Source: Pelagibius litoralis (lineage in GTDB: Bacteria; Pseudomonadota; Alphaproteobacteria; Kiloniellales; DSM-21159). Taken from it: a DNA stretch of 35,598 nt. The translations under genes were made by a program, and so were the position numbers. Shown here one piece after another: positions 1 through 7,997 of this stretch (its first letter is position 1; each line of letters opens with the position of its first letter). The notes beneath the pieces were generated by a model. The model was not told the origin of the DNA. It worked only from the letters and a program-made list of their open reading frames with translations, and did not search any database. The stretch lies in assembly GCA_029287455.1 (NCBI GenBank), contig JARFRB010000052.1, positions 1-35,598 of the forward strand. The letters run 5' to 3'.

Positions 1-43
1 GAATTGTTCGTCTCGTGGGCTCGGAGATGTGTATAAGAGACAG
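1..43 (+). other. Illumina Nextera adapter at contig end (artefact)
   Basis: Positions 10-43 match the 34-nt Nextera read-2 transposase adapter exactly, ending in the Tn5 mosaic end AGATGTGTATAAGAGACAG at 25-43. The nine bases before it lie where an index would sit. This is library sequence left on the contig, not genomic DNA. It creates a false ATG at 29 and the peptide MYKRQ, a familiar sign of adapter read-through. Genomic sequence begins at 44. Confidence 0.97.
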
Positions 44-322
44 GGCGAGGATGAAGACGTGGAGGAGGACGTGTTGGAAGGCGAGGCGGAAAGCGTCGTC
101 TTCAACGCCACCTCCTTCGCCGCCGAAGGCCTGATCGCCGAGGACTACAGCGCCACCGAAAGCATCGAGACGGAAATCGAATCCTGCGTGGAGCGCATTC
201 GTGAAGCCCGCATGAAGGGCTACGAAGGCGATTCCTGCGGCGAGTGTGGCAACTTCACCCTGGTGCGCAACGGCACCTGTATGAAGTGCGACACCTGCGG
301 GGGCACCAGCGGCTGCTCCTAG
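44..322 (+). CDS. nrdJ: Vitamin B12-dependent (class II) ribonucleotide reductase, C-terminal fragment
   Basis: This is the last 92 codons of the adenosylcobalamin-dependent ribonucleotide reductase, which makes deoxyribonucleotides without needing or being poisoned by oxygen. The diagnostic part is the C-terminal tail: an acidic linker, then CGECGNFTLVRNGTCMKC and CDTCGGTSGCS. Its CxxC pairs belong to the redox-active cysteine tail or zinc site that re-reduces the active site in NrdJ. The 5' end is missing because the contig stops; the upstream ATG at 29 lies in adapter sequence and is not a start. Full-length NrdJ proteins are usually well over 700 residues, so most of the gene lies outside the window. 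The stop is followed 35 bp later by an intrinsic terminator. Identity is confident from the tail alone. Confidence 0.9.
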   Translation, partial: GEDEDVEEDVLEGEAESVVFNATSFAAEGLIAEDYSATESIETEIESCVERIREARMKGYEGDSCGECGNFTLVRNGTCMKCDTCGGTSGCS

Positions 323-357
323 GGGCTCGGGGGCCCCACCCCTTACCTCGCCTCAAA

Positions 358-392
358 CGGGCGCCGCCAGAACCGCGGCGCCCGATTTTTTT
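358..392 (+). terminator. Intrinsic terminator of nrdJ
   Basis: A perfect 10-bp GC-rich stem (358-367 CGGGCGCCGC with 375-384 GCGGCGCCCG) encloses a 7-nt loop and is followed by A and seven T at 386-392. It lies 35 bp past the nrdJ stop and faces the end of the convergent protease gene, so it should insulate the two. Confidence 0.9.
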
Positions 393-468
393 GGGGGGAT
401 GTGCATGGTTTGCGCGGACCGGGGTGGCGCTTTACGTCCTTGTCCGCCAAGAGCGAAGCCAACCGCCG

Positions 469-1755
469 CTAGGAGGACGGCCAGCCGATGTCCAGGGAGA
501 TGGGGGCGCTGTCGATGGGGATGAAGAAGTTGATGCCTTGGTTGCTGGCTCTCTCTTGGCCCAGAAGAATGCCGCTGACCGATACGGCGACGACGTTGCC
601 GGCTTCGTCGAGCAAGGGCCCGCCGGAGTTGCCCGGGTTCACGGGCGCGTCGCTTTGCAGGTACTCCTGCCCCCCCATGACCCGGTGGGTGCTGACGATC
701 CCGCGGCGCAAGGTGCCGCTGAAGCCCTGGTCCAAGGGCGCACCGTAAGAGTAAACCTCCTGGCCGGTGTCCGGGCTATAGGTCGCCATGGCCAAGTGCC
801 GCCTCGACGTATCGTCGATAGCGACCAGGGCCGTGTCCCTGTAGGTGTTCTTGCGAATGATCTTTCCGTTGTGCGCCGCACCGTCCACGAAACGCACCTT
901 GACCGTTTCAGCGCCGCCGACCACGTGGGCGTTCGTCAACAGGATGCCGGGGGCGATCAGGAACCCGGTCCCATGGCCTGTTGCCGACTTCAGAACCGCG
1001 ACGGCCCCGGTCAAGGGCTCATTGTTCAGGCCCGTGCCATCCGACGCGCGCAGGTCGCGCGCGAAAACCTCACGCGACGAAGTGTCCACGACCGGCGCCG
1101 GAGCGGCCGCGTCGCTCATCAGCCGATGAAAATCCGGCTGGGCAAGAAGATTCTGGACGGCGACCGAGAAGGCTTGGTCGAGGGCCCTTTCCGCCCCACT
1201 GCGGCTAACTTCCGTGGCGGCGGAGCCGCGCGTTTCGACTTCGTAGACGAGCTCTTGCCGAAAGGTGTCGTAGACCTGCCACTCCACTTCCAGATAAACG
1301 TCGGCCTTGGAGTCGCCAGGCTTGTTGAACATGGTCGATGGAAAGCAAATGTTGACCTCGAGATCGTTGACAATGCCGGCGATAAAATAGTCGGCGTCGT
1401 CCAAATCCGGATCCCCGAACAGCTTGTCCGGATCGCCGACCACCTTGTAATTCACGCGCTCGAACTCGCCCTTGAAGACTTCGTGAAGGGGATCGAGGTC
1501 AAGCTCGAACCTGTCGTTGTCCAGGCTGTAATCCACGGTGTATTGGCAGAACATGCCGGTCGCGAAGAATCCAACCGGCTCGTACCTTGGCATCTTCGCC
1601 ACGATCTTCGTGAGGGCGATCTCCCTCGTGCCTTCGAATTGAGGCGCGGTTACCGGCGCTTCCTTGGTCGCGGTTTGGGAGGTCGCGGTGCTACAGGCAG
1701 AGGATGCCAGAGCGAGGAGAACAACGGGAAGAATTCGGAAGCTCCGCACGTCCAC
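469..1755 (-). CDS. Lipoprotein with C-terminal trypsin-like serine protease domain
   Basis: The 428-residue protein starts at GTG with AGGG about 7 nt upstream. It opens with a lipoprotein signal peptide (hydrophobic residues 8-20, lipobox ASSAC with Cys21). Residues 22-245 form a domain I do not recognise. Residues 250-420 are a trypsin-like (Trypsin_2/HtrA-like) fold with a complete triad: His277 in TNAHVV, Asp307 in RDTALVAI and Ser377 in GNSGGP. No PDZ domain follows, so it is not a standard DegP/DegQ. It should act at the membrane in the periplasm, but its substrate is unknown. It is a single gene, convergent with nrdJ and divergent from the ridA-like gene across an AT-rich spacer. The protease call is firm; the N-terminal role is open. 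Confidence 0.82.
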   Translation of the reverse strand: MDVRSFRILPVVLLALASSACSTATSQTATKEAPVTAPQFEGTREIALTKIVAKMPRYEPVGFFATGMFCQYTVDYSLDNDRFELDLDPLHEVFKGEFERVNYKVVGDPDKLFGDPDLDDADYFIAGIVNDLEVNICFPSTMFNKPGDSKADVYLEVEWQVYDTFRQELVYEVETRGSAATEVSRSGAERALDQAFSVAVQNLLAQPDFHRLMSDAAAPAPVVDTSSREVFARDLRASDGTGLNNEPLTGAVAVLKSATGHGTGFLIAPGILLTNAHVVGGAETVKVRFVDGAAHNGKIIRKNTYRDTALVAIDDTSRRHLAMATYSPDTGQEVYSYGAPLDQGFSGTLRRGIVSTHRVMGGQEYLQSDAPVNPGNSGGPLLDEAGNVVAVSVSGILLGQERASNQGINFFIPIDSAPISLDIGWPSS

Positions 1756-1943
1756 AACACACCCTATTAAGTAGTTTACTTACAATTATCTTCTATATTA
1801 AGTCGTATTCACTGTAAAGAGGGGCGCGGGCGATAAGGTCCGTATTCGGTTGCCGGTACCGCGACAGCCCCCTACCCAACCGCCGACGCCTCCGCTACCC
1901 TGCGCGCCTTCACAGACGTGGCGCCGGCAAAGGGAGAAAGACC
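1756..1943. promoter_or_regulatory. Divergent intergenic region, AT-rich
   Basis: This spacer separates the minus-strand protease lipoprotein from the plus-strand RidA gene. Positions 1765-1817 are strikingly AT-rich for this genome and should hold the protease promoter. On the minus strand TTTACA lies 15 nt from TATAGA, a non-ideal spacing, so I do not assign exact hexamers. The RidA ribosome-binding site is AGGGAG, about 9 nt before the ATG at 1944. Confidence 0.4.
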
Positions 1944-2414
1944 ATGGCGGGAGCGATCGAGGGACGCTTGGCGGAATTGGGGATCGAGGTGCCGGAGGCG
2001 GCGGCGCCGGTGGCGAACTACGTCGGCTGGGTGAAGAGCGGCAATCTGGTCTTTGTGTCCGGCCAAGTGACCCTGAAGGATGGGCAGTTCCTCTACATCG
2101 GCAAGCTGGGTGGCGGCATGTCCCTTGAGGAGGGGCAGGCGGCGGCCAGGCTCTGCGGCGTCAACATCATCGCGCAGTTGAAGGCGGCCTGCGACGGGGA
2201 CCTGGACCGGGTAAAGCGCATCGTGCGCCTTGGCGGCTTCGTCAACTCCACGCCGGATTTCACCGACCAGCCCAAGGTGATCAACGGCTGCTCGGACCTC
2301 ATGGTGGAGGTCTTCGGCGACAAGGGCCGCCATGCGCGCGCCGCGGTCTCCGCCGGCTCCCTGCCCCTTGGCGTGGCGGTCGAGGTGGACGCAATCGCCG
2401 AGATCGAGGACTGA
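1944..2414 (+). CDS. RidA family protein (YjgF/YER057c/UK114, longer subgroup)
   Basis: The 156-residue protein belongs to the RidA/YjgF superfamily, whose characterised members hydrolyse reactive enamine/imine intermediates such as 2-aminoacrylate. It has the family blocks NLVFVSGQV (34-42), an IVRLGGFVNS strand (93-102) and the C-terminal ARAAVSAGSLPLGVAVEVDAI segment; Arg132 aligns with the substrate-carboxylate-binding arginine of RidA. The length fits the about-155-residue subgroup rather than the 128-residue archetype. The start has AGGGAG upstream. It points the same way as the catabolic operon that follows, but a 340-bp spacer with inverted repeats lies between, so I do not place it in that operon. 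Its activity could be deaminase or another RidA-family role. Confidence 0.88.
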   Translation: MAGAIEGRLAELGIEVPEAAAPVANYVGWVKSGNLVFVSGQVTLKDGQFLYIGKLGGGMSLEEGQAAARLCGVNIIAQLKAACDGDLDRVKRIVRLGGFVNSTPDFTDQPKVINGCSDLMVEVFGDKGRHARAAVSAGSLPLGVAVEVDAIAEIED

Positions 2415-2754
2415 GGCGCCCTCGCCTTTCTTCATCATTGCGGGCGCGGCCTCATTCCGTCCGTCATTGCGAACCGGATCCCCTCTTCGTCATTGCGAGC
2501 CGAAGGTGTGGCAATCCAGAGGTGGTTCGTTCGGCGGCGCGATAGGAAACCAGAAAACTGTGGATTGCGCCGCTTACGCTCGCAATGACGACAAAGGGGG
2601 CTACGCGCGCAATGACGACGAGTGGGGGCCGCCCGCAACAACGCGCGAGGTCCCCCGCCGCCGACGAAAAAGGGGGCGTGAGGCGAATTCGTTTGAAAGA
2701 CTCGCGGGTCTGGGGGGAAATATCATCCGTCCGTAACAATTCAGCGGGGTCTTC
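2415..2754. repeat. Spacer with nested inverted repeats (REP/MITE-like element)
   Basis: No gene is evident here. The core is an imperfect inverted repeat: the left arm 2488-2518 begins CGTCATTGCGAGC and ends GCAATCCA; the right arm 2561-2590 begins TGGATTGC and ends GCTCGCAATGACG. About 42 bp separate the arms. Further CGTCATTGCG half-sites occur at 2462-2471 and, inverted, at 2608-2617, with a degenerate one near 2434, so the repeat is nested. Sequences of the type CGTCATTGCGAGC...GCAATCCAG are common dispersed repeats in bacterial genomes. Open frames on both strands across it look incidental. Confidence 0.7.
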
Positions 2755-4131
2755 ATGCCGGACGGCCAAAGCGACCTTGGCGCACGCGCCAGCGCCTTTC
2801 TTTCCCAGCATCCCGATATCAAGGCCATCGACGCCTTTTTCGCCGATCTTTCCGGGGTGGAGCGCGGCAAGCGTTATCCCGCCGAGGACCTGCCCAAGCT
2901 GATGACCGCCGGGGTCGCCTTTCCGGCCTCGGTTTTCCTGCTCGACACCATGGGGCGCAGCCACGACCCCGGCGGCAAGGGCTTCTCGGACGGCGACCCG
3001 GACGTGATCGCGCGCGTGATCCCCGGCACGCTCGCCCCCATGCCCTGGGCCGATCTGCCCCAAGGCCAGGTGTTGCTGAGCTTCGAAACCCAGGAAGGGG
3101 CGCCGCTCGCCGTGGACCCGCGCAACATCCTGGCCAAGGTGGCCGGCATGCTGGGCGAGTTGGGCCTTAGGCCGGTGGTCGCCTTCGAGCTGGAGTTCTA
3201 TCTCATCGATCCGGAGCGCGCCCAGGGCCGGGCACCGCAGCCGCCACTGCTGCCGGGCAGCCAGAAGCGCGACGATACCACCCAGGTCTACGGCATGAGC
3301 CAGGTGGATGCCTTCGGCCGCCTGCTGCAGGACGTGATCGAGGCCTGCGAGGCACAGGATATTCCCACCGGCGCCATCTCGGCAGAATACGCGCCCGGGC
3401 AGTTCGAGATCAATCTGCGCCACGTCGCCGACCCCCTGAAGGCGGCGGACGACTGCGTGCTGTTCAAGCGGGCGGTCAAGGGCGTGGCACGGCGCCACGG
3501 GGTGCAGGCGACCTTCATGGCCAAACCCTATCCGGAGGAGGCGGGCAGCGGCCTGCACCTCCACGTCAGCCTGTTGGACGCGGAGGGGCGCAACGTCTTC
3601 GACGGCGGGGCGGAACCGGCGAGCAAGACTTTGCTCCACGCCATGGGCGGCGTCCTGGACCTGCTGCCCGACTGCATGGCGGTGCTGGCGCCCAACGTGA
3701 ACTCCTACCGCCGCTACGAGCCCAACATCTTCGTGCCGATCACCCGGAGCTGGGCCTTCGAGAACCGCTCGACAGCCCTGCGGGTGCCCATCGGGCCGGG
3801 GGACGCCCGCCGGATCGAGCATCGCATGGCCGGGGCCGACGCCAACCCTTATCTGGCGCTGGCCAGCATGCTGGCGGGCATCCACAACGGCATCGTGAAC
3901 GAGATCGATCCCGGTGCGCCCCACGAAGGCAACGCTGGCACCGGCTTCGACGCCGGCCTTCCCATGCGGCCGCGCCGGGCGCTAGAGCTGATGGCGGCTT
4001 CCAAAACTTTGCCGCGGTACTTTGGCGAGGATTATCCCAAGCTCTATACTGCCTGTAAGGAAGCCGAGTACGACGAGTTCGAGTGGCTGATCTCGCCGCA
4101 CGAATACGATTGGTACCTGCAAAGCGACTAG
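2755..4131 (+). CDS. Glutamine synthetase family protein (gamma-glutamyl-amine ligase, PuuA-like)
   Basis: This 458-residue protein has the glutamine-synthetase fold without being an ordinary GlnA. The catalytic parts are present: ELE metal ligands at 145-147, SAEYAPGQFEINL (209-221, Glu211 and Glu218), GSGLHLHVSL (264-273), the ATP/glutamate-binding NRSTALRVP (337-345) and RIEHRMAGADANPY (353-366). Length and motifs fit the PuuA/GlnA3 group, which couples glutamate to an amine other than ammonia with ATP; putrescine is the known PuuA substrate, but relatives use other amines. It is the first gene of a tight cluster, 36 bp before the ThDP enzyme, with only a weak GGGG ribosome-binding site. 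I infer gamma-glutamylation of a catabolic amine; the amine is unknown. No puuB/C/D homologues are nearby, which argues against the standard putrescine pathway. Confidence 0.85.
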   Translation: MPDGQSDLGARASAFLSQHPDIKAIDAFFADLSGVERGKRYPAEDLPKLMTAGVAFPASVFLLDTMGRSHDPGGKGFSDGDPDVIARVIPGTLAPMPWADLPQGQVLLSFETQEGAPLAVDPRNILAKVAGMLGELGLRPVVAFELEFYLIDPERAQGRAPQPPLLPGSQKRDDTTQVYGMSQVDAFGRLLQDVIEACEAQDIPTGAISAEYAPGQFEINLRHVADPLKAADDCVLFKRAVKGVARRHGVQATFMAKPYPEEAGSGLHLHVSLLDAEGRNVFDGGAEPASKTLLHAMGGVLDLLPDCMAVLAPNVNSYRRYEPNIFVPITRSWAFENRSTALRVPIGPGDARRIEHRMAGADANPYLALASMLAGIHNGIVNEIDPGAPHEGNAGTGFDAGLPMRPRRALELMAASKTLPRYFGEDYPKLYTACKEAEYDEFEWLISPHEYDWYLQSD

Positions 4132-4167
4132 TGGTGTCCACATAACGAAAAGGGTGCCTCGGGCGGC

Positions 4168-5877
4168 ATGTCTCAAGGTTTGGGAAACCGGATGTCCGGC
4201 GCGGAAGCCTTGGTGCGGATGCTGGACGGCATGGGCGTGGAGGTGATCTTCGGCCTCTGCGGGGACACCAGCCTGCCCTTCTACGACGCGCTCGCCCGGC
4301 TCGACCACGGCATCACCCATGTGCTGACCCGCGACGAGCGCTCGGCCGCCTACATGGCGGATGCCTACGCCCGGGTGACCGGCAAGGTGGGCATCTGCGA
4401 GGGGCCGTCGGGCGGCGGAGCGACCTATATCCTGCCGGGTGTGGTGGAAGCGAACGAGTCCTCGATCCCCATCCTCGCGATCACTACCGACATCTCCGTC
4501 TCCGCGCGCGGGCGCTACGCGCTTACCGAGCTGGATCAGGAGGCCCTCTTTAAGCCGCTCACCAAGTTCAACGCCGTGCTCGACCGGGCCGATGCCCTGC
4601 CCGCAACCCTGCGCGCCGCCTTCCGCGCCATGTCGACCGGCCGCCCGGGCGCGGCTCACCTCGGCCTGCCCTTCGATGTGCAGAAAGCACCTGTCGACAC
4701 CGCCGAGGTCTGGGCGGAACCGGAGCTTTTGCGCTTCCCCGCGCGGCGCACCGGCCCGGACCCGGCAGCGGTCGAAGCGGCGGCGGACGCCCTGCTGAGC
4801 GCCAAGGATCCTCTCTTCGTCTGCGGCGGCGGCCCAGTCATCGCGGGCGCGGATACCGAGTTGCTGGCGCTCGCCGAACTGCTCGAGGCGCCGGTGGCCA
4901 CCAGCATCAGCGGGCAAGGGGTCATTCCCGACGATCACCCCCTGGCGCTGGGTGTGGTGGGCAGTAACGGCGGCACGCCGGAAACCCGCGCCGTGGTGGA
5001 TGGCGCGGACATGGTGATCTTCGTCGGCTGCCGCGCGGGCTCCGTCACCACAGAGCGCTGGCGCCACCCGGCACCCGGTGCCGCGCGCATCGTCCACATC
5101 GACAATGATCCCGCAGTGATCGGCGCCAACTACGAGACCGAGGCAGCAGTGGTAGGCGACGCCAAGCTCGCCTTGGCCGCCCTTCACGACCGCTTGCTGG
5201 AGCGGATTTCCAGCCCACCGGCACGCTCCCTCGGCCGGGAGGCGGCGGCGGCGGCGAAAGCGGCAAAGTTCGCGGCCTTCGATGGGCTGGCGGCGTCGAA
5301 TGACCGGCCGATCCTGCCGGAGCGCCTGATCGCGAGCCTGCAGGCCACCCTACCCCCCGACGCGGTCATCGTGGCCGACCCAGGCACGCCCTGCCCTTAC
5401 TTTTCGGCCTTTTTCCGCCAGGACCGGGCCGGGCGGCAGTTCATCTCCAACCGGGCGCACGGCGCCTTGGGCTATGCCCTGCCGGCCGCCGTGGGCGCTC
5501 ACTATGGCCGGCCGGACGCCAAGACGGTCTCGGTGATGGGCGACGGCAGCTTCGGCTTCGCTTGCGGGGAGATGGAAACCATCGTGCGCCTGAACCTGCC
5601 GATCACCATGGTGGTGGTGTCGAACGCCACTTTCGGCTGGATCAAGGCCGGCCAGAAGTCCGGATTCGATGCCCGCTACTTCTCGGTGGATTTCACCCGC
5701 TCCCGCCACGCCGCCATTGCCGAGGCCTTCGGCGTCAAGAGCTGGACCGTGGAGGATCCGGCCGACCTGCAAGCCGCCCTCTCGGCCGCGATTGCCCATG
5801 AAGGGCCAAGCCTGGTGGACGTGATCAGCCAGCCGCTGCAGGACGCCCGCGCTCCGGTCAGCGAGTGGGTGGCTTAG
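4168..5877 (+). CDS. Thiamine diphosphate-dependent enzyme (acetolactate synthase-like)
   Basis: The 569-residue protein has the three-domain architecture of ThDP decarboxylases/carboligases: N-terminal PYR domain (1-170), central domain (190-340) and C-terminal PP domain (375-560). Glu57 in TRDERSAAYMADAYARVTG is the conserved activator of the ThDP aminopyrimidine. The Mg-ThDP motif runs from GDG (458-460) to Asn486 in VVVSNATFGW. It belongs with the acetolactate synthase, benzoylformate decarboxylase and sulfoacetaldehyde acetyltransferase group; I cannot say which reaction it does. With no small regulatory subunit (ilvH) nearby and a catabolic neighbourhood, branched-chain biosynthesis is unlikely. 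It ends 4 bp before the next gene, so the two should be cotranscribed. Confidence 0.88.
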   Translation: MSQGLGNRMSGAEALVRMLDGMGVEVIFGLCGDTSLPFYDALARLDHGITHVLTRDERSAAYMADAYARVTGKVGICEGPSGGGATYILPGVVEANESSIPILAITTDISVSARGRYALTELDQEALFKPLTKFNAVLDRADALPATLRAAFRAMSTGRPGAAHLGLPFDVQKAPVDTAEVWAEPELLRFPARRTGPDPAAVEAAADALLSAKDPLFVCGGGPVIAGADTELLALAELLEAPVATSISGQGVIPDDHPLALGVVGSNGGTPETRAVVDGADMVIFVGCRAGSVTTERWRHPAPGAARIVHIDNDPAVIGANYETEAAVVGDAKLALAALHDRLLERISSPPARSLGREAAAAAKAAKFAAFDGLAASNDRPILPERLIASLQATLPPDAVIVADPGTPCPYFSAFFRQDRAGRQFISNRAHGALGYALPAAVGAHYGRPDAKTVSVMGDGSFGFACGEMETIVRLNLPITMVVVSNATFGWIKAGQKSGFDARYFSVDFTRSRHAAIAEAFGVKSWTVEDPADLQAALSAAIAHEGPSLVDVISQPLQDARAPVSEWVA

Positions 5878-5881
5878 CCCC

Positions 5882-6655
5882 ATGAAGAACGACCCCGCCG
5901 GACCACGCATCGCCCGCGGCGGCAAGTCGGTCTATGGCGCCCGTCTGGGCATCCTGATGCTCGAGGCCCGATTTCCACGCATCCCGGGCGACATGGGCAA
6001 TGCGGAAACCTGGCCCTTCCCCGTGCTTTACCGCGTGGTGCGCGGCGCCTCGCCGGATCTGGTGGTGCGCCGGGGGGCGGAAGGCTTGCTCGAGGCCTTC
6101 CTGCAGGCCGGCGAGGAGCTGGTGCGCGACGGCGCCGACGGCCTGACGACGAACTGCGGTTTCCTGTCGCTCTTCCAGGCGGAGATGGCGGCACACTGCG
6201 GCGTGCCGGTCGCAACCTCCTCGCTGATGCAAGCACCCTTCATCCAGTCCCTGCTGCCGCCGGGGCGGCGTGTGGGAATCCTGACCGTTTCCGCCGAAAC
6301 CTTGACTTCGGAACATCTGGCGAAGGCGGGTGTCGCCGCGGACACCCCGGTGGCGGGCACGGAGGGCGGCCGCGAGTTCAGCCGCGTGATCTTGAACGAC
6401 GAAACCGAACTCGATGTCGGGGCGGCGGAGGCGGATATCCTGGAGGCCGGCCAGCGCCTGATGGATGAGAACCCGGACCTGGGCGCGGTCCTTCTGGAAT
6501 GCACCAACATGAGTCCCTACGCGCGCGTGCTCTCCGAGCACCTCGGCCTGCCGGTCTTCGACATTCATAGCTTCATGACCTGGTTCCACGCCGGCCTGAA
6601 GCCGCGGGATTTCGGCCACCCAGGCAGCGCACCGAAGCTCTGGCGGGAAAGATGA
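5882..6655 (+). CDS. Aspartate/glutamate racemase family protein
   Basis: The 257-residue protein resembles the Asp/Glu/hydantoin racemase superfamily, which uses two facing cysteines for proton transfer at an alpha carbon. The pair is visible: Cys92 in TTNCGFL and Cys207 in LLECTNM, each at the end of a predicted strand, with an RVGILTVSAE strand between the halves. Members include amino-acid racemases, maleate isomerase and arylmalonate decarboxylase, so racemisation is not proven. The start lies 4 bp after the ThDP gene, and the last four bases (ATGA) contain the start of the enolase-superfamily gene, which suggests translational coupling. Confidence 0.8.
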   Translation: MKNDPAGPRIARGGKSVYGARLGILMLEARFPRIPGDMGNAETWPFPVLYRVVRGASPDLVVRRGAEGLLEAFLQAGEELVRDGADGLTTNCGFLSLFQAEMAAHCGVPVATSSLMQAPFIQSLLPPGRRVGILTVSAETLTSEHLAKAGVAADTPVAGTEGGREFSRVILNDETELDVGAAEADILEAGQRLMDENPDLGAVLLECTNMSPYARVLSEHLGLPVFDIHSFMTWFHAGLKPRDFGHPGSAPKLWRER

Positions 6656-7800
6656 CGGCGCCTGGCGGAAGCGGCCCCGCGGATATCGCGATCACGGGGG
6701 TCGAAGTCTTCCTGGTCCGCCTGCCGGTCAAGCTGCCCCGAAAGCACGGCAGCGGCGAAGTGGCGGGCAGAGTTGCAAACGTCGTCTTGAAGCTGACGAC
6801 CGATAGCGGCATCGCGGGCTGGGGCGAGGCCGCGCCCTGGACCGTCTTCACCGGCAGCGCGGAGGCGAACGCGGCGGCCCTCGACGTCTACTTCCGGCCA
6901 TTCCTTCTAGGCGCCAATCCCTGCCGCGTGACCACCCTGATGCGCGAAGCGGAGAAGGCTCTTGTGGGGCACGGCGATGCCAAGGCGGCCCTGGAGACGG
7001 CACTTCTGGACATTTTGGGCCAGGTGAGCGGGCTTCCCATATCGGACTTGCTCGGGGGCCGCTGCCGCGACGAGATTCCCTTGAGCTTCTCGATCGCCAA
7101 TCCCGACTTCGAAGCCGATTTTGAATTGGCGTCCAAGCTCTACGACGAAGGCCTGCGGCTATTCAAAGTGAAGACCGGCTTCGCCGAGCATGCTTGCGAC
7201 ATCACGCGCCTGGAGCGCCTTCGCGAAACCCTGCCCGACGATGCGGAACTACGCGTCGATTACAATCAAGGCCTCGCACCCTTTGAGGCGATCACGCGCC
7301 TGCGCGATATCGAAGCCTTCCGGCCCACGTTCATCGAGCAGCCGGTCCCGGGCGATCAGGTCGAGGCTATGGCGGCGATCACGGCCGCCCTCGATACGCC
7401 CGTGATGGCCGACGAAAGCGTCTTTACCCCCGCCCAGGCCCTAAGAGCGGTCGAGAAGCGGATCGCCGATATCCTCAGCATCAAGATCATGAAGTCCGGG
7501 GGCATGCTGCGGGCGCGGGAGGTGGCGGCCATCGCCGAGGCCGGGGGGCTTGCCTGCTATGGCGGGGACATGTTCGAGACGGGGATTGCCCACCTCGCCG
7601 GCGCGCAGATGATCGCCGCGACCCCCAACATTTCGCTGGGGTGCGAGTTCTATCAAGCCACCTATTACCTTGAGCAGGATCTCCTGGCCGAAGCCTTTCC
7701 CGTGAAAAGCGGAAAGGTGATCGTGCCGCGAACCCCCGGTCTGGGCATTCGGGTCGATGAGGATCGGGTGCGCCACTTCGCGGAAATTTCGCGCGGGTGA
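6652..7800 (+). CDS. Enolase-superfamily enzyme (mandelate racemase/muconate lactonizing type)
   Basis: This 382-residue protein has the N-terminal capping domain (13-130) and C-terminal TIM barrel of the enolase superfamily. The catalytic set of the muconate-lactonizing subgroup is complete: Lys172-x-Lys174 in FKVKTG, metal ligands Asp203 (RVDYNQ), Glu229 (FIEQP) and Asp254 (MADES), and Lys278 on the opposite face (SIKIMKSGG). The subgroup contains cycloisomerases, o-succinylbenzoate synthase, dipeptide epimerases and N-acyl-amino-acid racemases; all abstract a proton next to a carboxylate. The substrate cannot be deduced. A four-base overlap with the racemase-like gene and a downstream TRAP transporter point to a role in breaking down an imported acid. 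Confidence 0.87.
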   Translation: MTAPGGSGPADIAITGVEVFLVRLPVKLPRKHGSGEVAGRVANVVLKLTTDSGIAGWGEAAPWTVFTGSAEANAAALDVYFRPFLLGANPCRVTTLMREAEKALVGHGDAKAALETALLDILGQVSGLPISDLLGGRCRDEIPLSFSIANPDFEADFELASKLYDEGLRLFKVKTGFAEHACDITRLERLRETLPDDAELRVDYNQGLAPFEAITRLRDIEAFRPTFIEQPVPGDQVEAMAAITAALDTPVMADESVFTPAQALRAVEKRIADILSIKIMKSGGMLRAREVAAIAEAGGLACYGGDMFETGIAHLAGAQMIAATPNISLGCEFYQATYYLEQDLLAEAFPVKSGKVIVPRTPGLGIRVDEDRVRHFAEISRG

Positions 7801-7856
7801 CGCGCGTGCCAGCCGATCGACCCGCCCAAAGCCTTCGAAGCTCGCCGACACATAGT

Positions 7857-7920
7857 ATTGACCCGGGTAGGCACCGACCCGGGTGGGCATCGACTCTGCG
7901 GGGCATTGACTCTGCGGGCC
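7857..7920 (+). repeat. Four tandem imperfect 16-bp repeats
   Basis: Four 16-bp units lie head to tail without gaps: ATTGACCCGGGTAGGC (7857), ACCGACCCGGGTGGGC (7873), ATCGACTCTGCGGGGC (7889) and ATTGACTCTGCGGGCC (7905). The first two share CCCGGGT and the last two share CTCTGCGGG; all keep A[TC][TC]GAC and a G-rich end. The array fills the 197-bp gap between the enolase-superfamily gene and dctP. It could be a regulator-binding array or a neutral minisatellite. Confidence 0.75.
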
Positions 7921-7997
7921 AAGCATGCGGATCATTGCGGACAGCGGAAGCGATCCGGACACACCTCCGCGACAAAGAACAAGGGAGTATCACGTTG

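Noticed and set aside
244-1770. A 508-codon plus-strand frame across the protease lipoprotein
   Set aside because: It is the antisense shadow of a gene with a lipobox and a full catalytic triad.
2464-3924. A 486-codon minus-strand frame crossing the repeat spacer and the ligase gene
   Set aside because: Opposite to a ligase with all glutamine-synthetase motifs; the part in the spacer is repeat sequence.
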